This document shows, one piece after another, positions 17,772 through 24,231 of a stretch of 24,231 nt of DNA; within the stretch, counting starts at the first letter, position 1, and every line of letters starts with the position of its first letter. Source of the stretch: an uncultured Catenibacterium sp. GTDB taxonomy: Bacteria > Bacillota_I > Bacilli_A > Erysipelotrichales > Coprobacillaceae. The notes under the pieces were generated by a model. That model did not search any database, had not been told where the DNA came from, and saw nothing but the letters and a program-made list of their open reading frames with translations. The DNA lies in NCBI RefSeq assembly GCF_900540665.1, contig NZ_UQGV01000023.1, positions 1-24,231 on the forward strand. The letters are read 5' to 3'. The position numbers were made by a program, and so were the translations under genes.

Positions 17772-17924
17772 TTAAATATCTTTCAAATCAAAATCATTTG
17801 GTTCAATATGTATATCAAATTGTCTATACACAAGATATACTTTTAGTAACAAAAGAACTTTAAAATAAAAGCGGAAAATGTTATAATTTTCCGCAAATAT
17901 AAATAAATATCTTATTGTTTCTGT
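17772..17924 (-). other. Possible gene-tail remnant (50 codons, no start)
   Basis: An open stretch on the minus strand ends in QFDIHIEPNDFDLKDI and a TAA that directly abuts the 17743-17771 terminator, as a real gene end would. It has no credible start or ribosome binding site. A second terminator-like hairpin (17871-17894) falls inside it, and I do not recognise the family. In AT-rich DNA it may be chance. The rest of 17772-18427 holds two terminator hairpins, an IS110 fragment and a promoter. Confidence 0.2.
17861..17894 (-). terminator. Second minus-strand terminator-like hairpin
   Basis: GCGGAAAAT/ATTTTCCGC, a perfect 9-bp stem (17871-17879 with 17886-17894) with a 6-base loop, followed on the minus strand by TTTTATTTT. 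Confidence 0.6.
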
Positions 17925-17929
17925 TTATT

Positions 17930-17965
17930 AAAAAAATGGCACGAAAGGTATACTTTTCGTGCCAT
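17930..17965 (-). terminator. Third minus-strand terminator
   Basis: ATGGCACGAAA/TTTCGTGCCAT, a perfect 11-bp stem (17936-17946 with 17955-17965) with an 8-base loop, running straight into a T-run on the minus strand. No intact gene remains upstream of it on that strand before 19379, so it is probably left over from a lost gene. Confidence 0.75.
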
Positions 17966-18042
17966 AGTAGTGCTTTTTAATCAATAAATGAATCACTGTT
18001 GCAAAATATAAAAATTAAAATATCGTTTAAAGACAACATAAG

Positions 18043-18165
18043 GCTATTGGAAATAATTTAGTTACACGTATTATTGCAGAATTAGGTTAATATGACAAGA
18101 TTCAAAAAGAAGAATGAACTCGTGGCGTTTGTCTGACTAAATCCACCAAATTATAATATTATAAA
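18043..18165 (+). mobile_element. Decayed IS110-family transposase fragment
   Basis: Plus-strand codons from 18043 read AIGNNLVTRIIAELG. After a one-base frameshift at 18088-18091 they continue MTRFKKKNELVAFV, a TGA at 18134-18136, then LNPPNYNI. Together this matches the Transposase_20 domain of IS110-family transposases, whose usual form resembles G-I-G...AEIGDI-RF...LVAFAGL-P-Y. The TGA replaces the conserved Gly of the AGL/VGL motif. Nothing upstream or downstream can be joined to it, and no terminal repeats are visible. It is a relic of an insertion at the edge between the core operon and the accessory region. Confidence 0.75.
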
Positions 18166-18307
18166 ATGTCATCATGAGAAATTACACTCAATTTAGTTCC
18201 ATTCTAAAACAAAAAAATACCAGAATTAATATCCGATATTCTTATGGAAATATTATTCTGAACGAGTAAATACCACATTATTTTTATTTCTTTTTAAAAT
18301 GTAATCT

Positions 18308-18339
18308 CACTTTTTATTTTAGCCAAAAAATAAAAAGTG
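18308..18339. repeat. AT-rich perfect inverted repeat
   Basis: CACTTTTTATTTT and AAAATAAAAAGTG form a perfect 13-bp stem with a 6-base loop (AGCCAA), about 70 bases upstream of the promoter of the pentapeptide-repeat gene. It has too little GC for a typical terminator. It could be a weak terminator, a regulator site or a relic of a mobile-element end. Confidence 0.45.
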
Positions 18340-18385
18340 TAGCCTCTAACTTCTTAAAAATAATTAGTTTAGATTATTAAGGGTA

Positions 18386-18414
18386 TTCAAAAATTTAATT
18401 GCTTTTGGTAGAAT
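18386..18414 (+). promoter_or_regulatory. Putative promoter of the pentapeptide-repeat gene
   Basis: TTCAAA (18386-18391), 17-base spacer, TAGAAT (18409-18414), with an extended -10 TGG. It lies 31 bases before the preferred TTG start. Confidence 0.5.
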
Positions 18415-18445
18415 GTATTAAAGCAGTGTGAAGGAGAAAATCATT

Positions 18446-19111
18446 TTGACAACAATCAAAATAGATAGGCTAAAACTTATAACAGATAAAGGTCAAAAAA
18501 AGAAAGTTTTGAGACCAATATGTAATCGTTATTTGGCCAAAAGTCATATTGTAAAATGTAGAGCAAATAATGTAGAATTTGTTTATGCAAATTTCCGTGG
18601 CTCAATTTTTAACAAAGTAAAATTTGAAAATTGTAAAATCAGGGAATGTGATTTTTGGGGGACTACTTTCAATAACTGTGATTTTAGTAGAACTGAAATT
18701 TCAAATTGCATATTTATGGCTTGTAAATTTACAAATTGCAATTTTTCAAACGCAAATATAAGTAATTGTGTTATAGTCAATACATCTTTAGCGACATGTC
18801 ATAATATGGATTCTTTAGATAAAATTACCCAAGTGTATAATACCTATCCAAAGGCCATAATGACAGAAGAACTCAAATCTGTTCTGAATCAGTTGAATGA
18901 TAAGAATAGTTATTTACGTAGATATAAATTACTACACATCTCTGATAAGAAATATAACGAATTAAATCTATTCCTACTTCAGCAACATTTTTCAGTTCAA
19001 GATTTAGTGATACTTTTGACAGAATTGCAAAAACATCCAACAAAAAGAATTACGACATATAAAAAACTAGAAATTCAATTGAAAAAAATAAAAAAAGATA
19101 TTACAATATAA
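18446..19111 (+). CDS. Pentapeptide-repeat protein with helical C-terminus
   Basis: Product of 221 residues. From about residue 41 to 115 a hydrophobic Phe/Ile/Leu falls at every fifth position (F45, F50, F55, F60, I65, F70, F75, F80, I85, F90, F95, F100, I105, I110, L115). Small or Cys residues sit two places before (for example C63, C68, C78, C88, C93, C98, C108). This is the pentapeptide pattern that folds as a right-handed quadrilateral beta-helix. The last 100 or so residues are charged and probably helical, of no family I recognise. A GTG at 18428 is in frame, but AAGGAG lies inside that version, 9 bases before the TTG at 18446, so the TTG is preferred. Function unknown; some relatives mimic DNA and shield gyrase, but nothing here proves that. 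Confidence 0.8.
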   Translation: MTTIKIDRLKLITDKGQKKKVLRPICNRYLAKSHIVKCRANNVEFVYANFRGSIFNKVKFENCKIRECDFWGTTFNNCDFSRTEISNCIFMACKFTNCNFSNANISNCVIVNTSLATCHNMDSLDKITQVYNTYPKAIMTEELKSVLNQLNDKNSYLRRYKLLHISDKKYNELNLFLLQQHFSVQDLVILLTELQKHPTKRITTYKKLEIQLKKIKKDITI

Positions 19112-19123
19112 GTGCTCCGCCCC

Positions 19124-19143
19124 ACACAATCGAAAGGTTGTGT
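19124..19143 (+). promoter_or_regulatory. GNRA-tetraloop leader hairpin before the small peptide gene
   Basis: ACACAATC pairs with GGTTGTGT (one G-U) around a GAAA tetraloop. A second small hairpin (ACTTT/AAAGT) follows at about 19154-19167. The pair lies in the 102 bases between the pentapeptide-gene stop and the small peptide ATG, suggesting a structured leader that could control translation of the peptide. Confidence 0.5.
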
Positions 19144-19213
19144 TGCTAATAGTACTTTTTGTAAAGTGAATGGGAGCTGTAATATGATAGCTAATATTCA
19201 AGGAGGTGTTGCT

Positions 19214-19300
19214 ATGATATCAGATTTAATTACAATTATAAGTTTTATCTTATTAATAATTACAAATATTATAGACCCTCTTGATTGTTTGGGGTATTAG
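19214..19300 (+). CDS. Small hydrophobic peptide, candidate type I toxin
   Basis: A 28-residue peptide: short polar start, one hydrophobic helix (LITIISFILLIITNII), then a polar tail DPLDCLGY. AGGAGG lies 7 bases before the ATG, a perfect ribosome binding site, and a strong terminator starts 13 bases after the stop. Size, single membrane helix and short tail fit membrane-acting type I toxins (Fst/TxpA or holin-like toxin groups), but I cannot place it in a named family. The frame is open upstream to a GTG at 19112, without a ribosome binding site, so the short form is preferred. It may be on the same transcript as the pentapeptide-repeat gene. Confidence 0.6.
   Translation: MISDLITIISFILLIITNIIDPLDCLGY
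19235..19265 (-). promoter_or_regulatory. Possible antisense promoter inside the small peptide gene
   Basis: On the minus strand a perfect TATAAT (19235-19240) has TTGTAA (19260-19265) upstream with a 19-base spacer, longer than ideal. An RNA starting near 19228 would run antisense across the peptide's start codon, Shine-Dalgarno and leader, as in type I antitoxins. In DNA this AT-rich a chance match is quite possible. Confidence 0.2.
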
Positions 19301-19312
19301 AAAAATAATATT

Positions 19313-19348
19313 GGGGACAGTAACCGATTGGTTTCTGTCCCCTTTTTT
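19313..19348 (+). terminator. Strong terminator after the small peptide gene
   Basis: GGGGACAG/CTGTCCCC (8 bp), extended by AACC/GGTT around a GATT loop after one T-T mismatch, then TTTTTT. The same hairpin faces the 3' end of the minus-strand polymerase gene 31 bases away and may serve it too, although its minus-strand T-run is poor. Confidence 0.88.
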
Positions 19349-19378
19349 CATCTAAAATTATTATTAAATGAGATAAGT

Positions 19379-20503
19379 TTATTCTTTAGATTGTCTATTA
19401 CTAAAACTTGATAAGCTATAATCTTCCACTACCAAATTTGGACACCACGCAATCATAAATATATTATAATCAACAAATAACCATAAATGTTCACTAATAC
19501 CATAACAAATGAAAGATAGTATAATAATACATAACATAATGTTTTGTGTTTTAAAATATTTATTAAAAGCTCTAATAGTTAACCATAGTAGTATTAATGA
19601 AATTAGTATTCCTAAATCATACCAGGCAAATCCATACGCATTATCCATGGAAAGCGCCACTGTTTCTCCAATCGATTGACCCAGTATTTTTGGCTTTAAA
19701 TGCGTTACAAATGTTACAACCGCACTCAATCTCGAAGATAATAACTTATCTAGTTCTAGTGCCATAGAATTATGATGAATTAATCCTTGAACACTAATAT
19801 ATGTAATAAAAGATAAAATAAATGGTGTAATCATAAAAATGTATTTCATTATTTTTGTTTTATATATTCGAGGAAATAATTTATATAAAATAGCCAAAAA
19901 TAACAATAATAAAATAGCATATACAGATGTTCTACAACGTGCAACTGAATACAGCCATCCCGCAATTAATGTTATAATTAATAAGTGTTTAATATTAATC
20001 TCATTTCCAGCTAAAAAAACAATATCACAGACCAAAATATAAACAGCTACTCCCAATGCATTAGGATTAGTAAATCCTAAACTATGTCGTGCAACACCAT
20101 TGTAATAAAAGACATTATCAGTAGCCAGACCAACCAAACTCATCAAATAGAGTAATACTATAAGCACTGTACGTAATTTCAAGTCAAATTTAGCAATACT
20201 TTTCATCTCTACACATCTTATAGACCCTGCAAAGAGTACTAGTTTGATAAATGCATAATTACTGTTATACACTGAAGTAATTAAAGCCAATGCTAAAAAT
20301 AAACAATAACATATAAAATCTTGTCTTTTACAAATTCGATATTGAAATAAAAATCCAAATATTAATAATATAATTCCGATCATTGAAACTAATTGTAATG
20401 GTTTATGCAGCATAGGAATATATCCAAGTGTAGAATATATTAAGAATGTCCCATATGCAAAGTTAAATAATTTAGACCATTTTGAATTTTCTCTTATATC
20501 CAT
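19379..20503 (-). CDS. Wzy-like oligosaccharide repeat-unit polymerase
   Basis: A 374-residue membrane protein with about 10 helices, consistent with an O-antigen/capsule repeat-unit polymerase that joins lipid-linked repeats outside the membrane. Visible support: the extracellular RHSLGFTNPNALGV (about 139-152), the Arg-containing CRTSVYAI after a helix, and a large loop with MDNAYGFAWYDLG, a pattern shared by Wzy/O-antigen ligase proteins. Sequence in this family is very divergent, so assignment rests on topology, these motifs and the neighbouring flippase. GGGAGG precedes the ATG. It is the last gene of the cluster. Confidence 0.8.
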   Translation of the reverse strand: MDIRENSKWSKLFNFAYGTFLIYSTLGYIPMLHKPLQLVSMIGIILLIFGFLFQYRICKRQDFICYCLFLALALITSVYNSNYAFIKLVLFAGSIRCVEMKSIAKFDLKLRTVLIVLLYLMSLVGLATDNVFYYNGVARHSLGFTNPNALGVAVYILVCDIVFLAGNEINIKHLLIITLIAGWLYSVARCRTSVYAILLLLFLAILYKLFPRIYKTKIMKYIFMITPFILSFITYISVQGLIHHNSMALELDKLLSSRLSAVVTFVTHLKPKILGQSIGETVALSMDNAYGFAWYDLGILISLILLWLTIRAFNKYFKTQNIMLCIIILSFICYGISEHLWLFVDYNIFMIAWCPNLVVEDYSLSSFSNRQSKE

Positions 20504-20532
20504 GCTGATTAACCTCCCTTAAATAAAACATT

Positions 20533-21932
20533 TTATTTTTTTGATAAGAATACATTAAATAAATATCTTCTATCTAAGAGTATAAATAACAACATTGCGA
20601 TAAAAAGACACGAAATAATACGTATATATATAGGTCTAACAAAATACACAATACAACTAATAATGATTCCCATTAGCAAAGATTTAGCTAAGTTTAATAA
20701 AAAGTCTTTGATATAATAGTCTCTAATTCTTTATAAACTGCAACAGTCTGGAAAATTGCAATTGAAAATTCTGCTAGTATTGTACCTATACAGGCTCCGA
20801 TAGACCCGTATAGTCTAATAAATATCATATTAAATATGAAATTAACAACTGCCCCAATAACAGTTGATATAACATATGTTCTGTCCTTAGAATTTGGGAT
20901 TAAATATTGAGTTCTTATTACATTTGCCCATGCAGATGCAATTATAGTTATAGATAGTATTTTCATTAATAACCCGGATTTCAAAAAAGAATTTCCATAC
21001 AATAGTATGGAAATATCATTTCCTAATACAACTATTCCTATTACTGAAAATGTTGCAATGATAGTGGCAAGATGCATAGATTCCTTTATTGTTTGTTTGT
21101 ATTCTTCACCATTGTTATGGATTGAATGTGCCATATAAGGTAACATTACTGTTCCAAGTGCATTAATCACCATTAATGGTATATTAATTACTCTTTCCGC
21201 ATTATCATAAAATGCAAGTTCTGTTTTTGTTGAAAATGTACCAATCATTGTCTTATCCATTACTCTATATATACTGAATGCAATAACTGGTATAAAAAGA
21301 ACTAAACAAGGTTTTAAATGTTTAATTAAAGCTGCGTTAAACACAAATCTAAAGTGAACTAAGTTTCTAGATATTACTAATAAAAATAATTGGCTAAATA
21401 ACGCTGATAAACACATAATAACGGTGTATATTGGTAAATCTTTACTCGAACGAACAAATATAACTATGAAAATCATAGATACGCACTTAACAAGAAAATT
21501 TCTGGTTAAAGTTATTTTAAAATGCTCCATTCCAAAGAATAGCCAAGAAATATCGAAGGAAATAGCTAATAAATTTAGTATTTCTATAATAAAAAGTGAT
21601 TTATATTCTATATTTAATGCAAAAATAATTACACAATAAACTAATATTACTGTTACTGACAATACTAACTGTAATGAAAATATCTCTGAAAAAGTTTTGC
21701 AGCGAAGATCATAATCATCTCTAATTTTCGCAATTTCTCTATTACCATAATTTGATATTCCTAGTAAGCAAAACATCCCGCATATTGTAACTATAGAAGA
21801 AACGTACGAATATGTTCCTAAATTTTCTGCACCTAATACTCTAGAAATATATGCTGCAGTAACCAATGGGAACAAATACATTACAAGCTGATATCCAACA
21901 TTAAAAATAAAATTTTTACTTTGTTCTTTCAT
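20533..21932 (-). pseudogene. Wzx-type polysaccharide flippase, frameshifted near the 3' end
   Basis: A MATE/MOP-superfamily flippase that moves undecaprenyl-linked repeat units across the membrane. The intact frame from the ATG at 21932 (GGAG 7 bases upstream; overlaps the previous gene by 17 bases) contains the family start KNFIFNVGYQLVMYLFPLVT and about 12 helices, but stops at 20694 after ELETIISKTFY. The -1 frame continues without a break as KDFLLNLAKSLLMGIIISCI, then two hydrophobic helices, ending at 20533. One extra A in the AAA at about 20702-20704 would restore a protein of about 466 residues, the normal Wzx length, ending 29 bases before the polymerase gene. As written the last two helices are lost. 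Confidence 0.85.
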
Positions 21933-23058
21933 CACAATTCTCCAGTGCTAATTTCAAATATGTTTGAGATTTATTTTTTAGTTTTTCCAATCTTTTTTCA
22001 TATTCAGAATAATCTACTGATTTCATATAATTAAATTCTTCATCAAATGGTAACTCAATTAATCGATCAGTAATAGCTAAATCAGATAATAATGTCATAA
22101 CTCTATCGTCATTGCCATACATCCCACCATTTTTTATTACCCAGAATTTCTTTCTGTAAATTGTTGAGAACACAGTACCATGGAAAGATGTTGTAATTAC
22201 CATTTCAGCATTTTTCATTAATTGTAAATAAGCTTTTGGATCTTCAAAATCTGGAAGCTTAAAACCATCAAAATTCATACCTCTCAAGTAATAAGGTTTT
22301 GAATTAAAAGCAATAACTGGTAAATTATATTTTTTTGATATTTTTTTCACCATTTTATTAATAGAAATTGAGTATGAAGGACAATAAAAGAAAATATATT
22401 TTTCTGGTAAAGATAATTCGTCACTTACTATTGACTCATAATCTTCCTTTTCTATCAATAATGTGGGATCAAGTACAACTGGAATATCTCTTCCAGTTAA
22501 TTCTTTAATCCATTTCTGCCCATTTTTTTCTCTCACTGATAAGTAATCAAATTGATTCATCAAATCAATATATTTTTCGATACAATCAGAGTACTCTGCA
22601 GGATTTTTAGCACCAAACGATGGAGCATAAGCAATTTTTTTTATTTCATCCCAAGGAAGAAAATATACGTCATCAAAGTCATCTATAGTAATATTCCAAA
22701 TTTGATCAGAACCAGCAATTATACAATTATATTCATCAATACAGATATCTTCCTTTTTTTCAGCAGACGTTTTTGATAGATGAAATACATCAGTTTTAAA
22801 TAACTCATATTTTTTAAAATTGTTTTCAATTCTCTTGTGATGGCAATAAAAAATAAAATCACGAATCAAGTATTTTAAAGTTCTTTTCTTTGTATATAAA
22901 CTATATAATTTTTTCTGTTCTTTAGTTGAAAAATCAATTATTTCACAATTATATCCGATTTTATCTAAATATGTTTGCATCGCATATGTTTGAAGCATTG
23001 AGCCACAATTATAAGATGCATGGAATGTTAATACACCAACTTTTCTATTTCTACCCAT
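21916..23058 (-). CDS. Polysaccharide pyruvyl transferase family protein
   Basis: A 380-residue protein of the PF04230 family (CsaB/EpsO-like), which transfers pyruvate from PEP to form ketals on cell-surface sugars. Seen: KVGVLTFHASYNCGSMLQTY at the N-terminus, IAGSDQIWN (114-122), SVREKNG, VLDPTLL, and the ITTSFHGTVFSTIYRKKF block (288-305), all in the family order. Full length, with no break. The ATG follows the glycosyltransferase stop by 9 bases, with an AGGTAGG ribosome site that includes that stop. Its own end overlaps the flippase start. It suggests that the polysaccharide of this cluster carries pyruvate, although the exact donor and acceptor are unknown. Confidence 0.88.
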   Translation of the reverse strand: MGRNRKVGVLTFHASYNCGSMLQTYAMQTYLDKIGYNCEIIDFSTKEQKKLYSLYTKKRTLKYLIRDFIFYCHHKRIENNFKKYELFKTDVFHLSKTSAEKKEDICIDEYNCIIAGSDQIWNITIDDFDDVYFLPWDEIKKIAYAPSFGAKNPAEYSDCIEKYIDLMNQFDYLSVREKNGQKWIKELTGRDIPVVLDPTLLIEKEDYESIVSDELSLPEKYIFFYCPSYSISINKMVKKISKKYNLPVIAFNSKPYYLRGMNFDGFKLPDFEDPKAYLQLMKNAEMVITTSFHGTVFSTIYRKKFWVIKNGGMYGNDDRVMTLLSDLAITDRLIELPFDEEFNYMKSVDYSEYEKRLEKLKNKSQTYLKLALENCDERTK

Positions 23059-23067
23059 TTATTTAAC

Positions 23068-24045
23068 CTACCTTTTAATTATATTTCGAAGATTTCTTAT
23101 AATTTGTATTATTGTTGCACTTAAATCATAGTGTTTACCTTTAAGTAAAATAAAATTCATATTTTGCATAATACCAAAATTCCAATTCAATTTATATTTA
23201 GCAAAAAAATCATCAAAAACCTTTAGATAATGATAATAAGTACATCTAATATCTCTTTCTCTAATCAAAGATAACTTACTCATCACTAAGTATATACTCT
23301 GTAAAGTGATATAGTTAATAATTTCAGTCACCTCATTGCTCTTATATAAATCCATACTATTTAATTCCGATTCTAATTGGGAAATATATTGAGAATTGGA
23401 AGGTATGAATTTTTCATTAAAAGTATGTGTTGCAGAGCTAATATTGTCTGTTCTATAAAAATAAAATTCATCTGAATTTAAAATAGTATATGAATTAGTT
23501 TTTGCAACAGATTGTAAGCAAAAGAATCCATCTTCACCATTAATCAATTTACAATCAAAATAAATTTTATTTTCCTTAATAAAAGTTAGTTTAAATATTT
23601 TTCCCCAACATGCACTAGCATTGATGTTCAATACTTTTCTCTTTGGTAAACATCATATATCATTTACAATTTCTTTGACAGTCGTTCTATTTACCGGTTT
23701 CTTAGAAAAATATACAATATCTTTTCCTGTATTAATTCCCTTTTCTATAGTATTTCTCCATCCCGACAATAGATAATCATCAGAATCAACAAACATAATG
23801 TATTCATTCTGAGCAAGATCTATACCCATGTTTCTGGAAAAAGACACACCATGATTATCATTAGTAATTAAAGAAACATTATCACAAATATATTTTTTAC
23901 ATATACTTGCAGATGAGTCCGTAGATCCATCATCAATTATTATTAATTGATCTGCATTCTTCATTTCGTTCACTATGGAATGTATACATTTTTCGACATA
24001 CTTTTCAGTATTATAAACTGGGATAATAATTGAAATTCCTTTCAT
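23068..24045 (-). pseudogene. GT2 glycosyltransferase interrupted by an in-frame TGA
   Basis: The N-terminal half from the ATG at 24045 (AGGAG 9 bases upstream) is a classic GT-A family 2 domain: ISIIIPVYNTEKYVEKCIHS, the nucleotide-binding DDGSTD (38-43), NHGVSFSRNMGI, and DSDD (87-90). It stops at a TGA (23653-23655) after 130 residues. The same frame then continues with CLPKRKVLNINASACWGKIF and the acceptor-side GEDGFFCLQSVA block to a TAG at 23068. Without the TGA the protein would be 325 residues, normal for this family. A TTG at 23631 could start the second part, but it has no ribosome site. A single base change would explain the stop. Confidence 0.85.
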
Positions 24046-24047
24046 AC

Positions 24048-24231
24048 TCAAACTCTCCTATGCATAACTATCAAAAAGAAAAAATATTTACATATAAATA
24101 GTCTAATTTTCTTATTTAATGGAATAACGTTAGATTCTTTTTCGATAACCTTTATTTCTTTATATAAATTTGGTCTTATATCAATAACATTTAAGTGATA
24201 TTTTTAATATTGTATTTCGCCTCATATAAAA
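24048..24231 (-). pseudogene. 3' end of an upstream cluster gene, frameshifted, cut by the window edge
   Basis: On the minus strand one frame entering from the edge reads LYEAKYNIK. The -1 frame then carries on as KYHLNVIDIRPNLYKEIKVI through a hydrophobic, basic end (KKIRLFICKYFFFLIVMHRR) to a TGA at 24048-24050. That stop is 2 bases before the next gene's ATG, so it is a real operon gene end. The frames join if the five-A run at 24201-24205 had six. Otherwise the frame is closed by TAA at 24204-24206. The shape of the end recalls glycosyltransferase C-termini, but this is a guess. Confidence 0.5.

Noticed and set aside
18159..18281. Minus-strand stretch ending NGTKLSVISHDDIL, possibly a gene tail
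   Set aside because: It is broken by a TAG, lacks a start, overlaps the IS110 relic on the other strand and matches no family I recognise; chance in AT-rich DNA is as likely.
19112..19213. Small peptide starting at GTG 19112 (62 residues)
   Set aside because: No ribosome binding site before the GTG, while the ATG at 19214 has a perfect one; the upstream part looks like structured RNA leader.
20694..20715. Programmed -1 ribosomal frameshift in the flippase
   Set aside because: No good X XXY YYZ slippery heptamer in the right frame and no clear stimulatory stem downstream; flippases are not known to use this. Simple loss of an A is favoured.
23068..23631. Separate protein starting at TTG 23631
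   Set aside because: No ribosome site, and its sequence is the acceptor half of the same GT2 enzyme in the same frame as the upstream half.
23653..23655. UGA read as tryptophan (alternative genetic code)
   Set aside because: Trp is written TGG throughout the core genes and TGA serves as a real stop at the end of uppS, so one TGA in a glycosyltransferase is better explained as a mutation or error.
1..24231. CRISPR array, tRNA or rRNA genes
   Set aside because: No regularly spaced direct repeats, cloverleaf-like sequences or rRNA segments were seen on either strand.

Overview
The window is low-GC Gram-positive (Bacillota) chromosome. The 1444-residue PolC with an internal DEDDh exonuclease, the MEP-pathway enzyme Dxr, and the order rpsB-tsf-pyrH-frr-uppS-cdsA-dxr-rseP-polC-rimP-nusA-ylxR-ylxQ-infB-rbfA all say so. 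My best guess is an Erysipelotrichia-like gut bacterium; this is inference from overall protein character, not a search result.

Bases 1-17741 (all minus strand) are an intact core super-operon for translation, replication and envelope precursors. Reading right to left: rpsB and tsf under their own promoter; an NCS2 purine permease with its own promoter and terminator; pyrH and frr under a strong promoter; uppS, cdsA, dxr and rseP under another; polC behind a UUCG terminator hairpin; then rimP, nusA, ylxR, ylxQ, infB and rbfA under a very good promoter with a leader hairpin. Compared with the Bacillus order, proS is absent between rseP and polC, and the permease is extra between tsf and pyrH.

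Bases about 17742-19348 are a junction zone. It holds three successive minus-strand terminator hairpins that insulate the rpsB promoter, a decayed piece of an IS110-family transposase, a plus-strand pentapeptide-repeat gene, and a 28-codon hydrophobic peptide gene with a perfect Shine-Dalgarno, a structured leader and a strong terminator. The peptide gene resembles a type I toxin.

Bases 19379-24231 (minus strand) are the distal end of a surface polysaccharide (capsule/EPS) cluster: the end of an upstream gene, a GT2 glycosyltransferase, a polysaccharide pyruvyl transferase, a Wzx flippase and a Wzy-like polymerase. Reading the DNA across the ORF boundaries shows three lesions. The flippase is frameshifted by one missing A and loses its last two membrane helices. 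The glycosyltransferase has an in-frame TGA. The gene at the right edge is frameshifted in an A-run. The core half shows no such lesions. Either the cluster is decaying or switched off in this strain, or these are local sequence errors.

No tRNA, rRNA or CRISPR array was found.
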